Source: an uncultured Ruminococcus sp. (GTDB lineage Bacteria > Bacillota > Clostridia > Lachnospirales > Lachnospiraceae). From it: a DNA stretch of 44,389 bases. Of this stretch, positions 1 to 6,951 are shown piece after piece. A program made the translations under genes and the position numbers. Location of the stretch: positions 1 to 44,389 of the forward strand of contig CAKRLG010000020.1 in NCBI GenBank assembly GCA_934359255.1. Reading direction: 5' to 3'. Under the pieces are notes generated by a model. It was given only the letters and a program-made list of their open reading frames with translations, made no database searches and was not told where the DNA came from. Within the stretch, counting starts at the first letter, position 1; each line of letters begins with the position of its first letter.

Positions 1-99
1 TTCCGGACTGTCTTATCAAAGAATTTTCGAGGATTGTATTTATGTGTTTCACTGTTCAGTTATCAAGGTTCTCATTCACGCCGCATCTCTCGAAGCAGC
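1..99 (-). other. rRNA operon leader (5' part, runs off left edge)
   Basis: Untranslated leader downstream of a strong minus-strand promoter. It holds two related segments: CCTTGATAACTGAACAGTG at 50-68, and a CTTTGATAAGACAGT-like copy near 6-20. Such motifs are familiar from the leaders and spacers of Firmicutes rRNA operons, where boxA-type antitermination elements and processing stems lie. No mature rRNA sequence is inside the window, so the 16S (or other rRNA) gene is inferred to lie to the left. The assignment rests on motif recognition and on the adjacent promoter and tRNA genes. Confidence 0.55.
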
Positions 100-105
100 T
101 TGATT

Positions 106-134
106 ACTATATCACATCGTTTTTACGATGTCAA
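106..134 (-). promoter_or_regulatory. Strong sigma-A promoter, probably of an rRNA operon
   Basis: On the minus strand a perfect -35 TTGACA (129-134) is followed after exactly 17 bases by TATAGT (106-111). The spacer region holds a perfect dyad, ACATCGT-N4-ACGATGT (114-131 on plus), that overlaps the -35 box. The promoter fires toward the left edge into the rRNA-like leader and lies just downstream of two tRNA-Ser genes. Confidence 0.75.
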
Positions 135-186
135 CACTTATTTTTTACTTTTTCCAATTTCTAAATTGTTTTTTCAAAAATAAGAA

Positions 187-275
187 CGGAGAAGGAGGGA
201 TTTGAACCCTCGCGCCGCTACTAACGACCTACTCCCTTTCCAGGGGAGCCCCTTCAGCCACTTGGGTACTTCTCC
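187..275 (-). tRNA. tRNA-Ser (GGA)
   Basis: Class II tRNA with a long variable arm. The acceptor stem pairs GGAGAAG with CTTCTCC, the T loop reads GGTTCAAATCC, and the anticodon loop CTGGAAA between CTCCC and GGGAG gives anticodon GGA, which reads UCC and UCU. The 3' end has discriminator G and no encoded CCA, so maturation would need RNase Z and CCA addition. Confidence 0.96.
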
Positions 276-281
276 AAATGC

Positions 282-303
282 CTGATCAAAAGATCAGTTT
301 TTT
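282..303. other. Small hairpin between the two tRNA-Ser genes
   Basis: CTGATC-AAAA-GATCAG is a perfect 6-bp hairpin in the 37-base tRNA spacer. The T run (298-303) follows it on the plus strand, so it does not read as a terminator for the minus-strand tRNAs. It may help processing of the dicistronic tRNA transcript or be a weak plus-strand terminator. Confidence 0.3.
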
Positions 304-312
304 CTTTTGTAA

Positions 313-398
313 CGGAGAGGGTGGGATTCGAACCCACGCGCCCTTTCGGACAAACGGTTTTCAAGACCGCCTCGTTATGACCACTTCGATACCTCTCC
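313..398 (-). tRNA. tRNA-Ser (UGA)
   Basis: Class II tRNA with acceptor stem GGAGAGG/CCTCTCC, T arm GTGGGTTCGAATCCCAC, and anticodon loop CTTGAAA giving anticodon UGA for UCA/UCG codons. No CCA is encoded after discriminator G. It is the first of two tRNA-Ser genes transcribed from the promoter at 447-475. Confidence 0.96.
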
Positions 399-446
399 AT
401 ATCTCTGTAGTGGTCTGCGCTTTTGTCTCGCTCGAAGACAAGTGAT

Positions 447-475
447 ATTCTATCATCTGTTTTTCAATATGTCAA
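447..475 (-). promoter_or_regulatory. Promoter for the tRNA-Ser pair, inside the end of ispD
   Basis: Minus strand TTGACA (470-475), a 17-base spacer and TAGAAT (447-452). The -35 hexamer coincides with the Leu-Thr codons just before the ispD stop codon (464-466), so coding and promoter sequence overlap. The predicted start near 440 lies about 40 bases ahead of tRNA-Ser(UGA). Confidence 0.75.
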
Positions 476-1198
476 TATACTTTTTTCATTTTTTTTACTT
501 TTTTTATCAAATATTTCACGGGCAAATATTTCACCAATTTCAAGGTCTTCCGGTGTAGTGATTTTTATGTTTTTATAAGATCCTTCATATAACCACACTC
601 CATGATTTCCATAATTCTCTACTACCATGGCATCATCTGTAATTCTGCTGCTGTCATGCCTCAGTGCTTTTTCATAAGCTTCTTTTATCAGATGATACTC
701 AAATATCTGTGGTGTCTGAACATTCCACACATGACTCCGATCCGGTGTGGATGCTACTTTTTTTCCTTCACCAATTATTTTCACGGTATCTTTGGATGGC
801 ACACCGGCTGCACATGCCTGATATTCTTTCACACAGTCAAGACCTCGCTGAATCAGTTCTTCTGTGACAAATGGTCTTGCTCCGTCGTGAATCAGAACAT
901 AATCTGTTTTACGACAAGCACAAAGTCCCTGATAAACTGATTCATATCTCTCTTTTCCACCTGCAACTACTTCTGACACTTTATCAATGTGATACTTCTG
1001 CACAAATGCATCTTTACAGTAATCGATTTCTGTTTTTCCACACACAAGAACAATGTCTGTGATTTCCGGTGAATCCTGAAAAGCTTTCAGTGAATAATAC
1101 AGCACCGGATATTTCCCCAGCTGTAAAAACTGTTTCTGCACACTGCTTTTCATCCTTTTTCCCTGACCTGCTGCCAGAATGATTGCCGTACATTTCAC
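464..1198 (-). CDS. ispD: 2-C-methyl-D-erythritol 4-phosphate cytidylyltransferase
   Basis: Third enzyme of the MEP isoprenoid pathway: joins CTP and methylerythritol 4-phosphate to give CDP-methylerythritol in the cytosol. The N-terminal nucleotide-binding signature AAGQGKRM, the HDGARPF motif and a C-terminal KITTPEDL motif all fit the family. About 244 residues is normal for IspD. The GTG at 1198 is preferred over the GTG at 1207, because the AAGGAAGGTG ribosome-binding site sits about 8 bases before 1198 but overlaps the upstream codon. Last gene of the tsa/rnz operon, 18 bases after tsaD. Its final codons double as the -35 box of a tRNA promoter. Confidence 0.93.
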   Translation of the reverse strand: MKCTAIILAAGQGKRMKSSVQKQFLQLGKYPVLYYSLKAFQDSPEITDIVLVCGKTEIDYCKDAFVQKYHIDKVSEVVAGGKERYESVYQGLCACRKTDYVLIHDGARPFVTEELIQRGLDCVKEYQACAAGVPSKDTVKIIGEGKKVASTPDRSHVWNVQTPQIFEYHLIKEAYEKALRHDSSRITDDAMVVENYGNHGVWLYEGSYKNIKITTPEDLEIGEIFAREIFDKKSKKNEKSILTY

Positions 1199-1216
1199 TG
1201 GTATCACCTTCCTTTC

Positions 1217-2239
1217 TTACCGTTCTCCCAGTTTCAGATTTGGAACTGCATTCAGATCCCATCCGTGACGCACACCTTTTTTGTATTCGTAATAAGCCGC
1301 AACACCAATCATTGCCGCATTATCAGTGCAGAAGATCGGCGATGGATAATAAAACTTGATATTTTCTCTCTCGCACGCTTCTTTCATCGCTTGACGCAGA
1401 GCACTGTTGGAGGCAACACCACCAGCAATGGCCAGTTTATCCATATGATGCTCTTTTGCCGCCTTTACCGCTTTTTCCACCAGAGTATCTACTACCGCTT
1501 TCTGGAAAGATGCGGCAATATCCGCCTCACAGATTTCTTCTCCCTGCATCTTACACCGATTAATATGATTCAAAACTGCGGATTTTACTCCACTGAAACT
1601 GAAATCATAAGGGTCTTCCAATTTTGCCTTTGGAAATACAATGGCATTCGGATTCCCCTCTTTTGACACTTTATCAATCTTAGGTCCGCCCGGGTATCCC
1701 AGACCAATGGCACGTGCTACTTTATCAAAAGCTTCCCCTGCCGCATCATCTCTCGTTCTTCCAAGAATTTCAAACTCTCCGTAATCTTTGACAATTACCA
1801 GATGGGTATGTCCGCCGGATACGATCAGGCACATAAACGGTGGTTCCAGATCCGGATGTTCGATATAATTGGCAGAAACATGTCCCTCGATATGATGAAC
1901 TCCTACCAATGGCAGTTTTTTCGCATAACTGATTGCCTTTGCTTCCGCTACACCTACCAGCAGTGCGCCGACAAGTCCCGGACCATAGGTGACTCCGACG
2001 GCATCCAGATCATCCAGTGTGACATTTGCCTCAGCCAGTGCTTCCTCTACTACCTGATTGATCTTTTCAATATGTTTTCTGGATGCGATTTCCGGCACTA
2101 CCCCTCCATACAGAGTATGCAGTGCAATCTGAGAAGAAATTACATTGGATAAAATGGTTCTTCCATTTTTCACTACGGAAGCTGCTGTCTCATCGCAGGA
2201 GCTTTCAATTGCCAGAATCAAAACATCTTTCTCACTCAT
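1217..2239 (-). CDS. tsaD: tRNA N6-threonylcarbamoyladenosine transferase TsaD
   Basis: Catalytic subunit of the t6A complex. It transfers the threonylcarbamoyl group to A37 of tRNAs reading ANN codons, together with TsaB and TsaE. About 340 residues, as usual. The metal-binding HIEGH motif is at residues 116-120, the ASKH-fold start reads [10 protein letters not shown], and ATP-contact glycine motifs ([23 protein letters not shown]) are present. The start at 2239 is chosen over an upstream ATG at 2290: a GGAGGA site lies directly before it, and the ATGAGTGA context gives an 8-base overlap with the end of rnz, implying translational coupling. All three dedicated t6A genes tsaE, tsaB and tsaD are in this operon; TsaC/Sua5 is not in the window. 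Confidence 0.96.
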   Translation of the reverse strand: MSEKDVLILAIESSCDETAASVVKNGRTILSNVISSQIALHTLYGGVVPEIASRKHIEKINQVVEEALAEANVTLDDLDAVGVTYGPGLVGALLVGVAEAKAISYAKKLPLVGVHHIEGHVSANYIEHPDLEPPFMCLIVSGGHTHLVIVKDYGEFEILGRTRDDAAGEAFDKVARAIGLGYPGGPKIDKVSKEGNPNAIVFPKAKLEDPYDFSFSGVKSAVLNHINRCKMQGEEICEADIAASFQKAVVDTLVEKAVKAAKEHHMDKLAIAGGVASNSALRQAMKEACERENIKFYYPSPIFCTDNAAMIGVAAYYEYKKGVRHGWDLNAVPNLKLGER

Positions 2240-3152
2240 TTTCTTCCTCCTCAAATAATAAATCCACAGATTTTCCGTCTTTTCCCACATAGCTGTTCGG
2301 AAAAATCTCTCTTACGCCATCCATATATTCTTCCGGATGTACCAGGGACGGACTGAAATGTGTCAGCCACATTTCTTTTACCTGTGCTTTTTTCGCAAGT
2401 TTTGCCGCCTCTTTCATCGTCATATGCTTGTATTCTCTAGCTTTTGCGTCTTTTTCCGGTTCTCCGTACATTCCTTCACAGATCAGCAGATCCGATTCTT
2501 TTGCATGCTCTTCCATCGATACCGTCGGACGGCTGTCCGTACAGTAAGTAACTTTCAGGCCTTTCCTTGCCGGTCCGAGCACCATATCCGGCGTATATAC
2601 CTTTCCGTCTGCCTCGATTGTCTCGCCTTTTTGCAGCGGATTCCAGTATTTCAGCGGAATTTCGTTGGCTTTTGCCTGCTCCACGGAGAACTTTCCGCCG
2701 CGATGAATCTCTACGGTATAACCGTAACAGGTTACGTTGTGATTTACCCGAAATGCTGTAATTTCATAACCATTGATGGAAAATGTCTCTTCTTGTCCCT
2801 GAATCTCTTTGCAGATAATCGGAAATGGGAGTTCCGGTGCGATCGTGCGGAGGGCATGAACCACCCGTTCAAGTCCTTTCGGTCCGATCAGGGTCAGCGG
2901 TTCTGTACGTTCTGCATTTCCCATGGTCAGTAACATTCCAGGAAGACCGCTGATGTGGTCTGCATGGTAATGGGTAAAACAGATTACATCAATCGGTTTA
3001 AAACTCCACCCTTTAGATTTGACCGCCACCTGCGTTCCCTCTCCGCAGTCGATCATCAGACTGCTTCCATTATATCTTGCAAGGAAAGAAGTAAGATATC
3101 TGCGCGGCAGCGGCATCATCCCACCGGTTCCCAATAAACATACATCTAACAT
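2232..3152 (-). CDS. rnz: Ribonuclease Z
   Basis: Zinc-dependent endonuclease of the metallo-beta-lactamase fold that removes 3' trailers from tRNA precursors lacking an encoded CCA. The signature HYHADH occupies residues 61-66 after a MIDCGEGTQ strand. Further conserved elements are GPKGL and the C-terminal THFSPSL motif, which supplies a late metal-binding histidine. About 306 residues, typical for the bacterial short form. The start at 3152 ([11 protein letters not shown]) has GAGGAA about 11 bases upstream and matches the usual family start; the longer frame from 3194 would overlap rimI. The four tRNA genes in this window lack CCA and are plausible substrates. Confidence 0.94.
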   Translation of the reverse strand: MLDVCLLGTGGMMPLPRRYLTSFLARYNGSSLMIDCGEGTQVAVKSKGWSFKPIDVICFTHYHADHISGLPGMLLTMGNAERTEPLTLIGPKGLERVVHALRTIAPELPFPIICKEIQGQEETFSINGYEITAFRVNHNVTCYGYTVEIHRGGKFSVEQAKANEIPLKYWNPLQKGETIEADGKVYTPDMVLGPARKGLKVTYCTDSRPTVSMEEHAKESDLLICEGMYGEPEKDAKAREYKHMTMKEAAKLAKKAQVKEMWLTHFSPSLVHPEEYMDGVREIFPNSYVGKDGKSVDLLFEEEENE

Positions 3153-3168
3153 AGAATTTTTAATTCCT

Positions 3169-3621
3169 CTATCTTTCTTTTCCGGTTGTCTCATGCATCA
3201 TCAGGACTGCATGTTCCACCGGATCCTCATAATAATTTTTTCGTAACCCATTCTTCACAAAACCGGCTTTTTCGTATACATGGATCGCTCTCTCATTGCT
3301 CTCGCGTACTTCCAGAAACAGCCGGACTACTCCCATCTCATTCGTTCTCCGGATCAACTCCTGTACCAAAAGTTTGCCTGTACCATGGTTCTGTCTGTCT
3401 TTTTTTACAGATACATTGGTAATATCGCCTTCATCCTGTACCATCACGACACCACAGTAGCCAAGAATCTTTTCATCCTCCTCTGCTACCAGAAACAGGG
3501 TGTCCTGGCGAATCAGAAAAGTAAAAAATCCTGTTTCTGTCCACGGGCGGGAGAAATTTTCATTTTCAATCTCCATCACCTGTTCCAGATCATCCAACTG
3601 CATTTCCCGAATCTCTGTCAT
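3169..3621 (-). CDS. rimI: Ribosomal protein-alanine N-acetyltransferase RimI
   Basis: GNAT-fold N-acetyltransferase. The founding member acetylates the N-terminal alanine of ribosomal protein S18. Its 150 residues contain the acetyl-CoA loop motif (RQNHGTGKLL), the LEVRESNERAIHVYEKAGF region and an NYYEDPVEHAVLM tail diagnostic of RimI. Start codon overlaps the tsaB stop in an ATGA quadruplet (3618-3621), so the two are probably coupled. Association with tsaB/tsaD/tsaE is a common bacterial arrangement. Substrate is inferred from the family, since RimI-like enzymes can be broader. Confidence 0.93.
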   Translation of the reverse strand: MTEIREMQLDDLEQVMEIENENFSRPWTETGFFTFLIRQDTLFLVAEEDEKILGYCGVVMVQDEGDITNVSVKKDRQNHGTGKLLVQELIRRTNEMGVVRLFLEVRESNERAIHVYEKAGFVKNGLRKNYYEDPVEHAVLMMHETTGKER

Positions 3622-4328
3622 CTTTTTCCTGCTTCTCTTTCCGCACGCTCCCGCTCCGCCTGAGACACCCGAAGGTATTCCGGCTGATGCTCTGCTGCTG
3701 TTACTGTCTTGCCTTCCCGATAATATTTTTCTGCCAGTGCACCCACGGCTCCTGCCCGCTGCTTGTTCAGATGTGCCGGCGCAAAACTGTACGGTACCAG
3801 CATATTTTCTTTTAACATCTCCTGATAGACCATTACGCCATCGCCCAAAAAGATCACGGCTTCTCCCAGTGCATTCAATTCCCTGATCAGTTCTTCCACG
3901 GCAATTGCTTTCTGCGCGCTTACTGTCACCAGTTCGTGATCTGCAAAACGATAGATACCGGTATACACCTGTTTTCTTCTCGCATCCATCATTGGGCAGA
4001 TCACTCCCGTGGTATCATACAGATTATATGCAAGTGCATCTACTGTGGGCACCGGGATCAACGGTTTCTTTAATGCCAGTCCCAGTCCTTTTGCCGTAGC
4101 AGACCCTATACGCAGGCCGGTAAAAGATCCCGGACCTGCTGCCACCGCAATAGCATCTATCGTCTCCAGATCCAGTTCTATCATCTTTGCGATCTCATCA
4201 AGCATCGGGAGCAGTGTCTGAGAATGTGTCTTTTTATAATTCACCGTATATTCTGCCAACAGCTGATTGTCTTCCACAACTGCGACAGACGCTACCAGTC
4301 CTGAGCTGTCAAGTGCTAATATTTTCAT
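3618..4328 (-). CDS. tsaB: t6A biosynthesis protein TsaB
   Basis: Inactive ASKH-fold partner of TsaD, needed for threonylcarbamoyl transfer to tRNA A37. Begins MKILALDSSG and contains the hallmark AAGPGSFTGLRIG segment and the PMMDARRKQVYTG segment. About 236 residues, normal for Firmicutes. The ATG at 4328 is chosen because it overlaps the tsaE stop as ATGA and follows a GGGAG site; a start four codons earlier (4340) would lie further inside tsaE. Its stop overlaps rimI in the same way. Confidence 0.95.
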   Translation of the reverse strand: MKILALDSSGLVASVAVVEDNQLLAEYTVNYKKTHSQTLLPMLDEIAKMIELDLETIDAIAVAAGPGSFTGLRIGSATAKGLGLALKKPLIPVPTVDALAYNLYDTTGVICPMMDARRKQVYTGIYRFADHELVTVSAQKAIAVEELIRELNALGEAVIFLGDGVMVYQEMLKENMLVPYSFAPAHLNKQRAGAVGALAEKYYREGKTVTAAEHQPEYLRVSQAERERAEREAGKR

Positions 4329-4768
4329 TTGTTCTCCCATCCTTCCAGACCGGTAATGGTGATCCGACGGTAATCAAATCCTTTTTCCAGGTCTTTCTCA
4401 ATTGTTACATGAATACTGTTTTCCGGAATCAGTTCTTCGATCAGTTCCGCCCATTCGATCATACACACACCATTTCCGAAGAAATAATCATCATAACCGA
4501 TTTCTTCCATCTCTTCGATATCTCCGATACGGTATACATCAAAATGATAAAAAGGAATCCTTCCCTCTTCGTATACCTGTACAATGGTAAATGTCGGGCT
4601 GCTGACCGCTTCTGTGATTCCTAGTCCTTTGGCGATTCCCTGAGTAAACACTGTTTTTCCAACGCCAAGGTCTCCGTTTAGGGTATAGATTTGTCCCGCT
4701 TTTGCCTGTTCACCAAGTTTCTGTCCCAGTGCAAAGGTCTCTTCAGGACTGTTTGTTTCTATTGTCAT
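4325..4768 (-). CDS. tsaE: t6A biosynthesis ATPase TsaE
   Basis: Small P-loop ATPase that powers turnover of the TsaB-TsaD complex. Walker A GDLGVGKT spans residues 32-39, followed by the SSPTF switch motif and the YHFDVYRI and MIEWAE motifs typical of the family. 147 residues is the usual size. An AGAGGA site precedes the ATG. It lies 15 bases after the YcxB-like gene and overlaps tsaB by 4 bases. Confidence 0.95.
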   Translation of the reverse strand: MTIETNSPEETFALGQKLGEQAKAGQIYTLNGDLGVGKTVFTQGIAKGLGITEAVSSPTFTIVQVYEEGRIPFYHFDVYRIGDIEEMEEIGYDDYFFGNGVCMIEWAELIEELIPENSIHVTIEKDLEKGFDYRRITITGLEGWENK

Positions 4769-4783
4769 TGTTTTCCTCTTTCT

Positions 4784-5287
4784 TTATTTCAGACGGATCT
4801 TCAGTTTTCTTGCATCCACATGTTTTTTCAGAAGTTCCAGCAGCTTCGGATAATTTTTACCGACTGCTTCCTTCGGCCATACATAGGCATCTGCTTTGTT
4901 GATATAGACATACAGGCATAACTGGCTGTCAATCACCTTTTCCACCTGATTCCATTTCAGATGTCCGGTCTGCGCGTTCTGGATCGTGGTGATTCCGGTG
5001 CTGTCTACTTTGTAAGTAAATGGTTTTCTATACACCGGTGTTCTTTTAAATCCCTGATCCGCTTTGAGCCAGAGTTTTCCCGGCATCAGGAGCAGGAAAA
5101 ATACAGCAAAAAAGATATAACACACGCTGAACATTCTTCCCACCCGGTTCCAGGTAAGCACACACAGCGGAATCATCGCAAGTCCTGCCAGAAGGCTGAG
5201 TTTTCCACGCAGGGTCCGGTAGGTGTGCTGCAGAAAGAAATCAAACAGATACTGTCTGGTCATCTGCACATTAAATTGTAATTTCAC
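4784..5287 (-). CDS. YcxB-like membrane protein
   Basis: 167-residue protein of unknown function. Residues about 27-72 form two adjacent hydrophobic helices, followed by a soluble C-terminal region with strands and the tryptophan-containing motif GHLKWNQVEKV, as in YcxB-like domains. A predicted cytosolic C-terminal domain on a two-helix anchor is the whole inferred architecture. The start is GTG at 5287, placed 7 bases after AGGAG. It is the first gene behind the promoter at 5320-5348 and lies 15 bases before tsaE, so it is probably cotranscribed with the t6A genes. Nothing in the sequence ties it to tRNA modification. Confidence 0.75.
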   Translation of the reverse strand: MKLQFNVQMTRQYLFDFFLQHTYRTLRGKLSLLAGLAMIPLCVLTWNRVGRMFSVCYIFFAVFFLLLMPGKLWLKADQGFKRTPVYRKPFTYKVDSTGITTIQNAQTGHLKWNQVEKVIDSQLCLYVYINKADAYVWPKEAVGKNYPKLLELLKKHVDARKLKIRLK

Positions 5288-5319
5288 TTCTGTTCTCCTT
5301 TAATTTCTGATCTTTGCAC

Positions 5320-5348
5320 ATTATAGCATAGGAATCTTATTCCCACAA
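5320..5348 (-). promoter_or_regulatory. Promoter of the ycxB-tsaE-tsaB-rimI-rnz-tsaD-ispD operon
   Basis: Minus strand TTGTGG (5343-5348), a 17-base spacer and TATAAT (5320-5325) with an extended TGC just before the -10. The spacer contains the perfect dyad GGAAT-CTT-ATTCC (5331-5343), a possible operator. Predicted start is about 25 bases ahead of the GTG codon at 5287. Confidence 0.65.
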
Positions 5349-5356
5349 GAAAGGGT

Positions 5357-6838
5357 CTATTCCGGCATGGTAATTGTATGCTGTGTCACGCTGAATGTTG
5401 CTTTTCCATCGCTGGAAAATACGATTCCCTGCGACTTCAGCTCCGTATAGATCAGTGTTGTCATCGCCTGTTTACCATCATTTGCAAATACTTCTATTGT
5501 ATACTTATCCATCACAATCCTGAATTTGATCGTTTCTTTCTCGTTTGCCACCTTCATGCTGCGACTGCAGATCACATCTCTTACCAGACCGGAATAAGTA
5601 CGATCCACGGTAAATAATTCCTGATATCTGTTATAATACAGTTCCGTATAATTTTCATCATCGCAGGCAAGCAAAATGGAGAATCCTTCCAGATCCTCTT
5701 TTTTTACTTCTACCGTCATATCAAAACTTCTGCCTGTGATTCCGTCCAGTTCGGCAGACTGGTTTTCCAGGGTGACATTTTCATAGCTGCGCTCGCCGGT
5801 ATAATAATTTTCAATCTCACGTACCGGAAGCTGTACCAGGCTGTCGTCTTCCACATGCAGTTCTCTCGGGAGTGTCATAAGTCCGGTCCAGTCCATGTCT
5901 TCCGGAGTCATAAAATTGTCCCAGCTCTGCAACCATGCAACCATGACTCTTCTTCCATCTGTCGTTTCTACGGTCTGCGGCGCATAAAAGTCCATACCGT
6001 AATCCACCTGTCTCGCATCGCCTCTGGTGTAAGTCATCGTCTCTTTATCATAGTCTCCGGTAAAATAAATGGAATTGTTTCCATTATGAAACTCCAGTCC
6101 TTCTGCTCTCATAAACTGCGGAGATACGATCAGGACCTGACGGCCGTCAAGTGCAAAGAAATCCGGGCACTCCCACATTTTTCCATAGCGGTTTTTACAC
6201 TGGTCGATCATTTTCTCATAATTCCAGTGGAGCGCATCTTCAGATGTAAAGAGTGCCAGCTGACCGCTTCCGTCCTCTGCCTTGCTTCCGATCAATGCAT
6301 AGAAGCGTCCGTCTTCTTTCCAGATCTTCGGATCACGAAAATCAACCGGAGAGCTTCCTTCCGGCAGACAGTCTGCGGTAATCACCGGGTTTTCCGCCAC
6401 TTTTTCATAATTTTCGCCATCACCGATCGCAATACTCTGCGTCTGGCGTACCATACGGGTGCCGTCTTCGAGGTCTTTTTCCAACACACTGGTATACATC
6501 AAAATATGTTTTCCTTCATGTTCCACAGCTGTTCCGGAAAAACATCCCTGACCGTCATATTCCATATCCGGTGCCATCGCGCAGGGAAGTTCTTCCCATT
6601 TGATAAAATCTTTTGTCCTACAATGTCCCCAGTGCATCGGACCCCATTTATTTTCATATGGATAATACTGATAAAACAGATGATATTCCTCACCAAATCG
6701 GGAAAATCCGTTGGGATCGTTACACCATCCGGTTGTCGGTGTTACATGAAACGCCGGACGTTTATCCTCATCTCTCTCCTGCTTTTTCTTTGTCTCATAT
6801 GCAATCGCTTTTGCTAATTTTTCGGATTGTTTATTCAT
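5357..6838 (-). CDS. Glycoside hydrolase family 32 (sucrose-6-phosphate hydrolase / beta-fructosidase)
   Basis: Retaining beta-fructofuranosidase with a five-bladed propeller and C-terminal beta-sandwich. Nucleophile D41 lies in the WCNDPNG motif, the RDP transition-state motif is at 168-170, and acid/base E223 is in WECPDFF. 493 residues with no signal peptide implies a cytosolic enzyme, fitting hydrolysis of sucrose 6-phosphate, sucrose or short fructans after uptake. No sugar transporter, fructokinase or LacI-type regulator lies nearby, so the substrate is not fixed by context. RBS AGAGAGG precedes the ATG. Confidence 0.9.
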   Translation of the reverse strand: MNKQSEKLAKAIAYETKKKQERDEDKRPAFHVTPTTGWCNDPNGFSRFGEEYHLFYQYYPYENKWGPMHWGHCRTKDFIKWEELPCAMAPDMEYDGQGCFSGTAVEHEGKHILMYTSVLEKDLEDGTRMVRQTQSIAIGDGENYEKVAENPVITADCLPEGSSPVDFRDPKIWKEDGRFYALIGSKAEDGSGQLALFTSEDALHWNYEKMIDQCKNRYGKMWECPDFFALDGRQVLIVSPQFMRAEGLEFHNGNNSIYFTGDYDKETMTYTRGDARQVDYGMDFYAPQTVETTDGRRVMVAWLQSWDNFMTPEDMDWTGLMTLPRELHVEDDSLVQLPVREIENYYTGERSYENVTLENQSAELDGITGRSFDMTVEVKKEDLEGFSILLACDDENYTELYYNRYQELFTVDRTYSGLVRDVICSRSMKVANEKETIKFRIVMDKYTIEVFANDGKQAMTTLIYTELKSQGIVFSSDGKATFSVTQHTITMPE

Positions 6839-6890
6839 TAATCAAACCTCTCTTTGCTGTTATTTTTTGCTTCATCATACAGTTATTTAT

Positions 6891-6919
6891 ATTTTATCTT
6901 GTCAGACGCGTTCCGTCCA
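6891..6919 (-). promoter_or_regulatory. Possible promoter of the GH32 gene
   Basis: In the 113-base gap after rlmD, minus strand TGGACG (6914-6919), 17 bases, then TAAAAT (6891-6896). The -35 matches four of six consensus bases and the -10 five of six. No terminator is visible after rlmD, so readthrough from rlmD is an alternative. Confidence 0.35.
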
Positions 6920-6951
6920 GCTGTTTTCGTACCTGCTCAGTATCTTCACAG

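Noticed and set aside
155..168. Dyad CAATTT-CT-AAATTG after tRNA-Ser(GGA), considered as tRNA terminator
   Set aside because: Two-base loop, AT-only arms and no T run on the minus strand; it cannot work as an intrinsic terminator in the needed direction.
187..189. Whole window searched for CRISPR arrays, insertion sequences, attachment sites and prophage genes
   Set aside because: No spaced direct repeats, transposase or integrase-like ORF, or target-site duplications next to the tRNA genes were seen.
5855..6817. 320-codon plus-strand ORF opposite the GH32 gene
   Set aside because: It has no ribosome-binding site, its product has no recognisable family, and the minus strand encodes an intact GH32 enzyme with all catalytic motifs.
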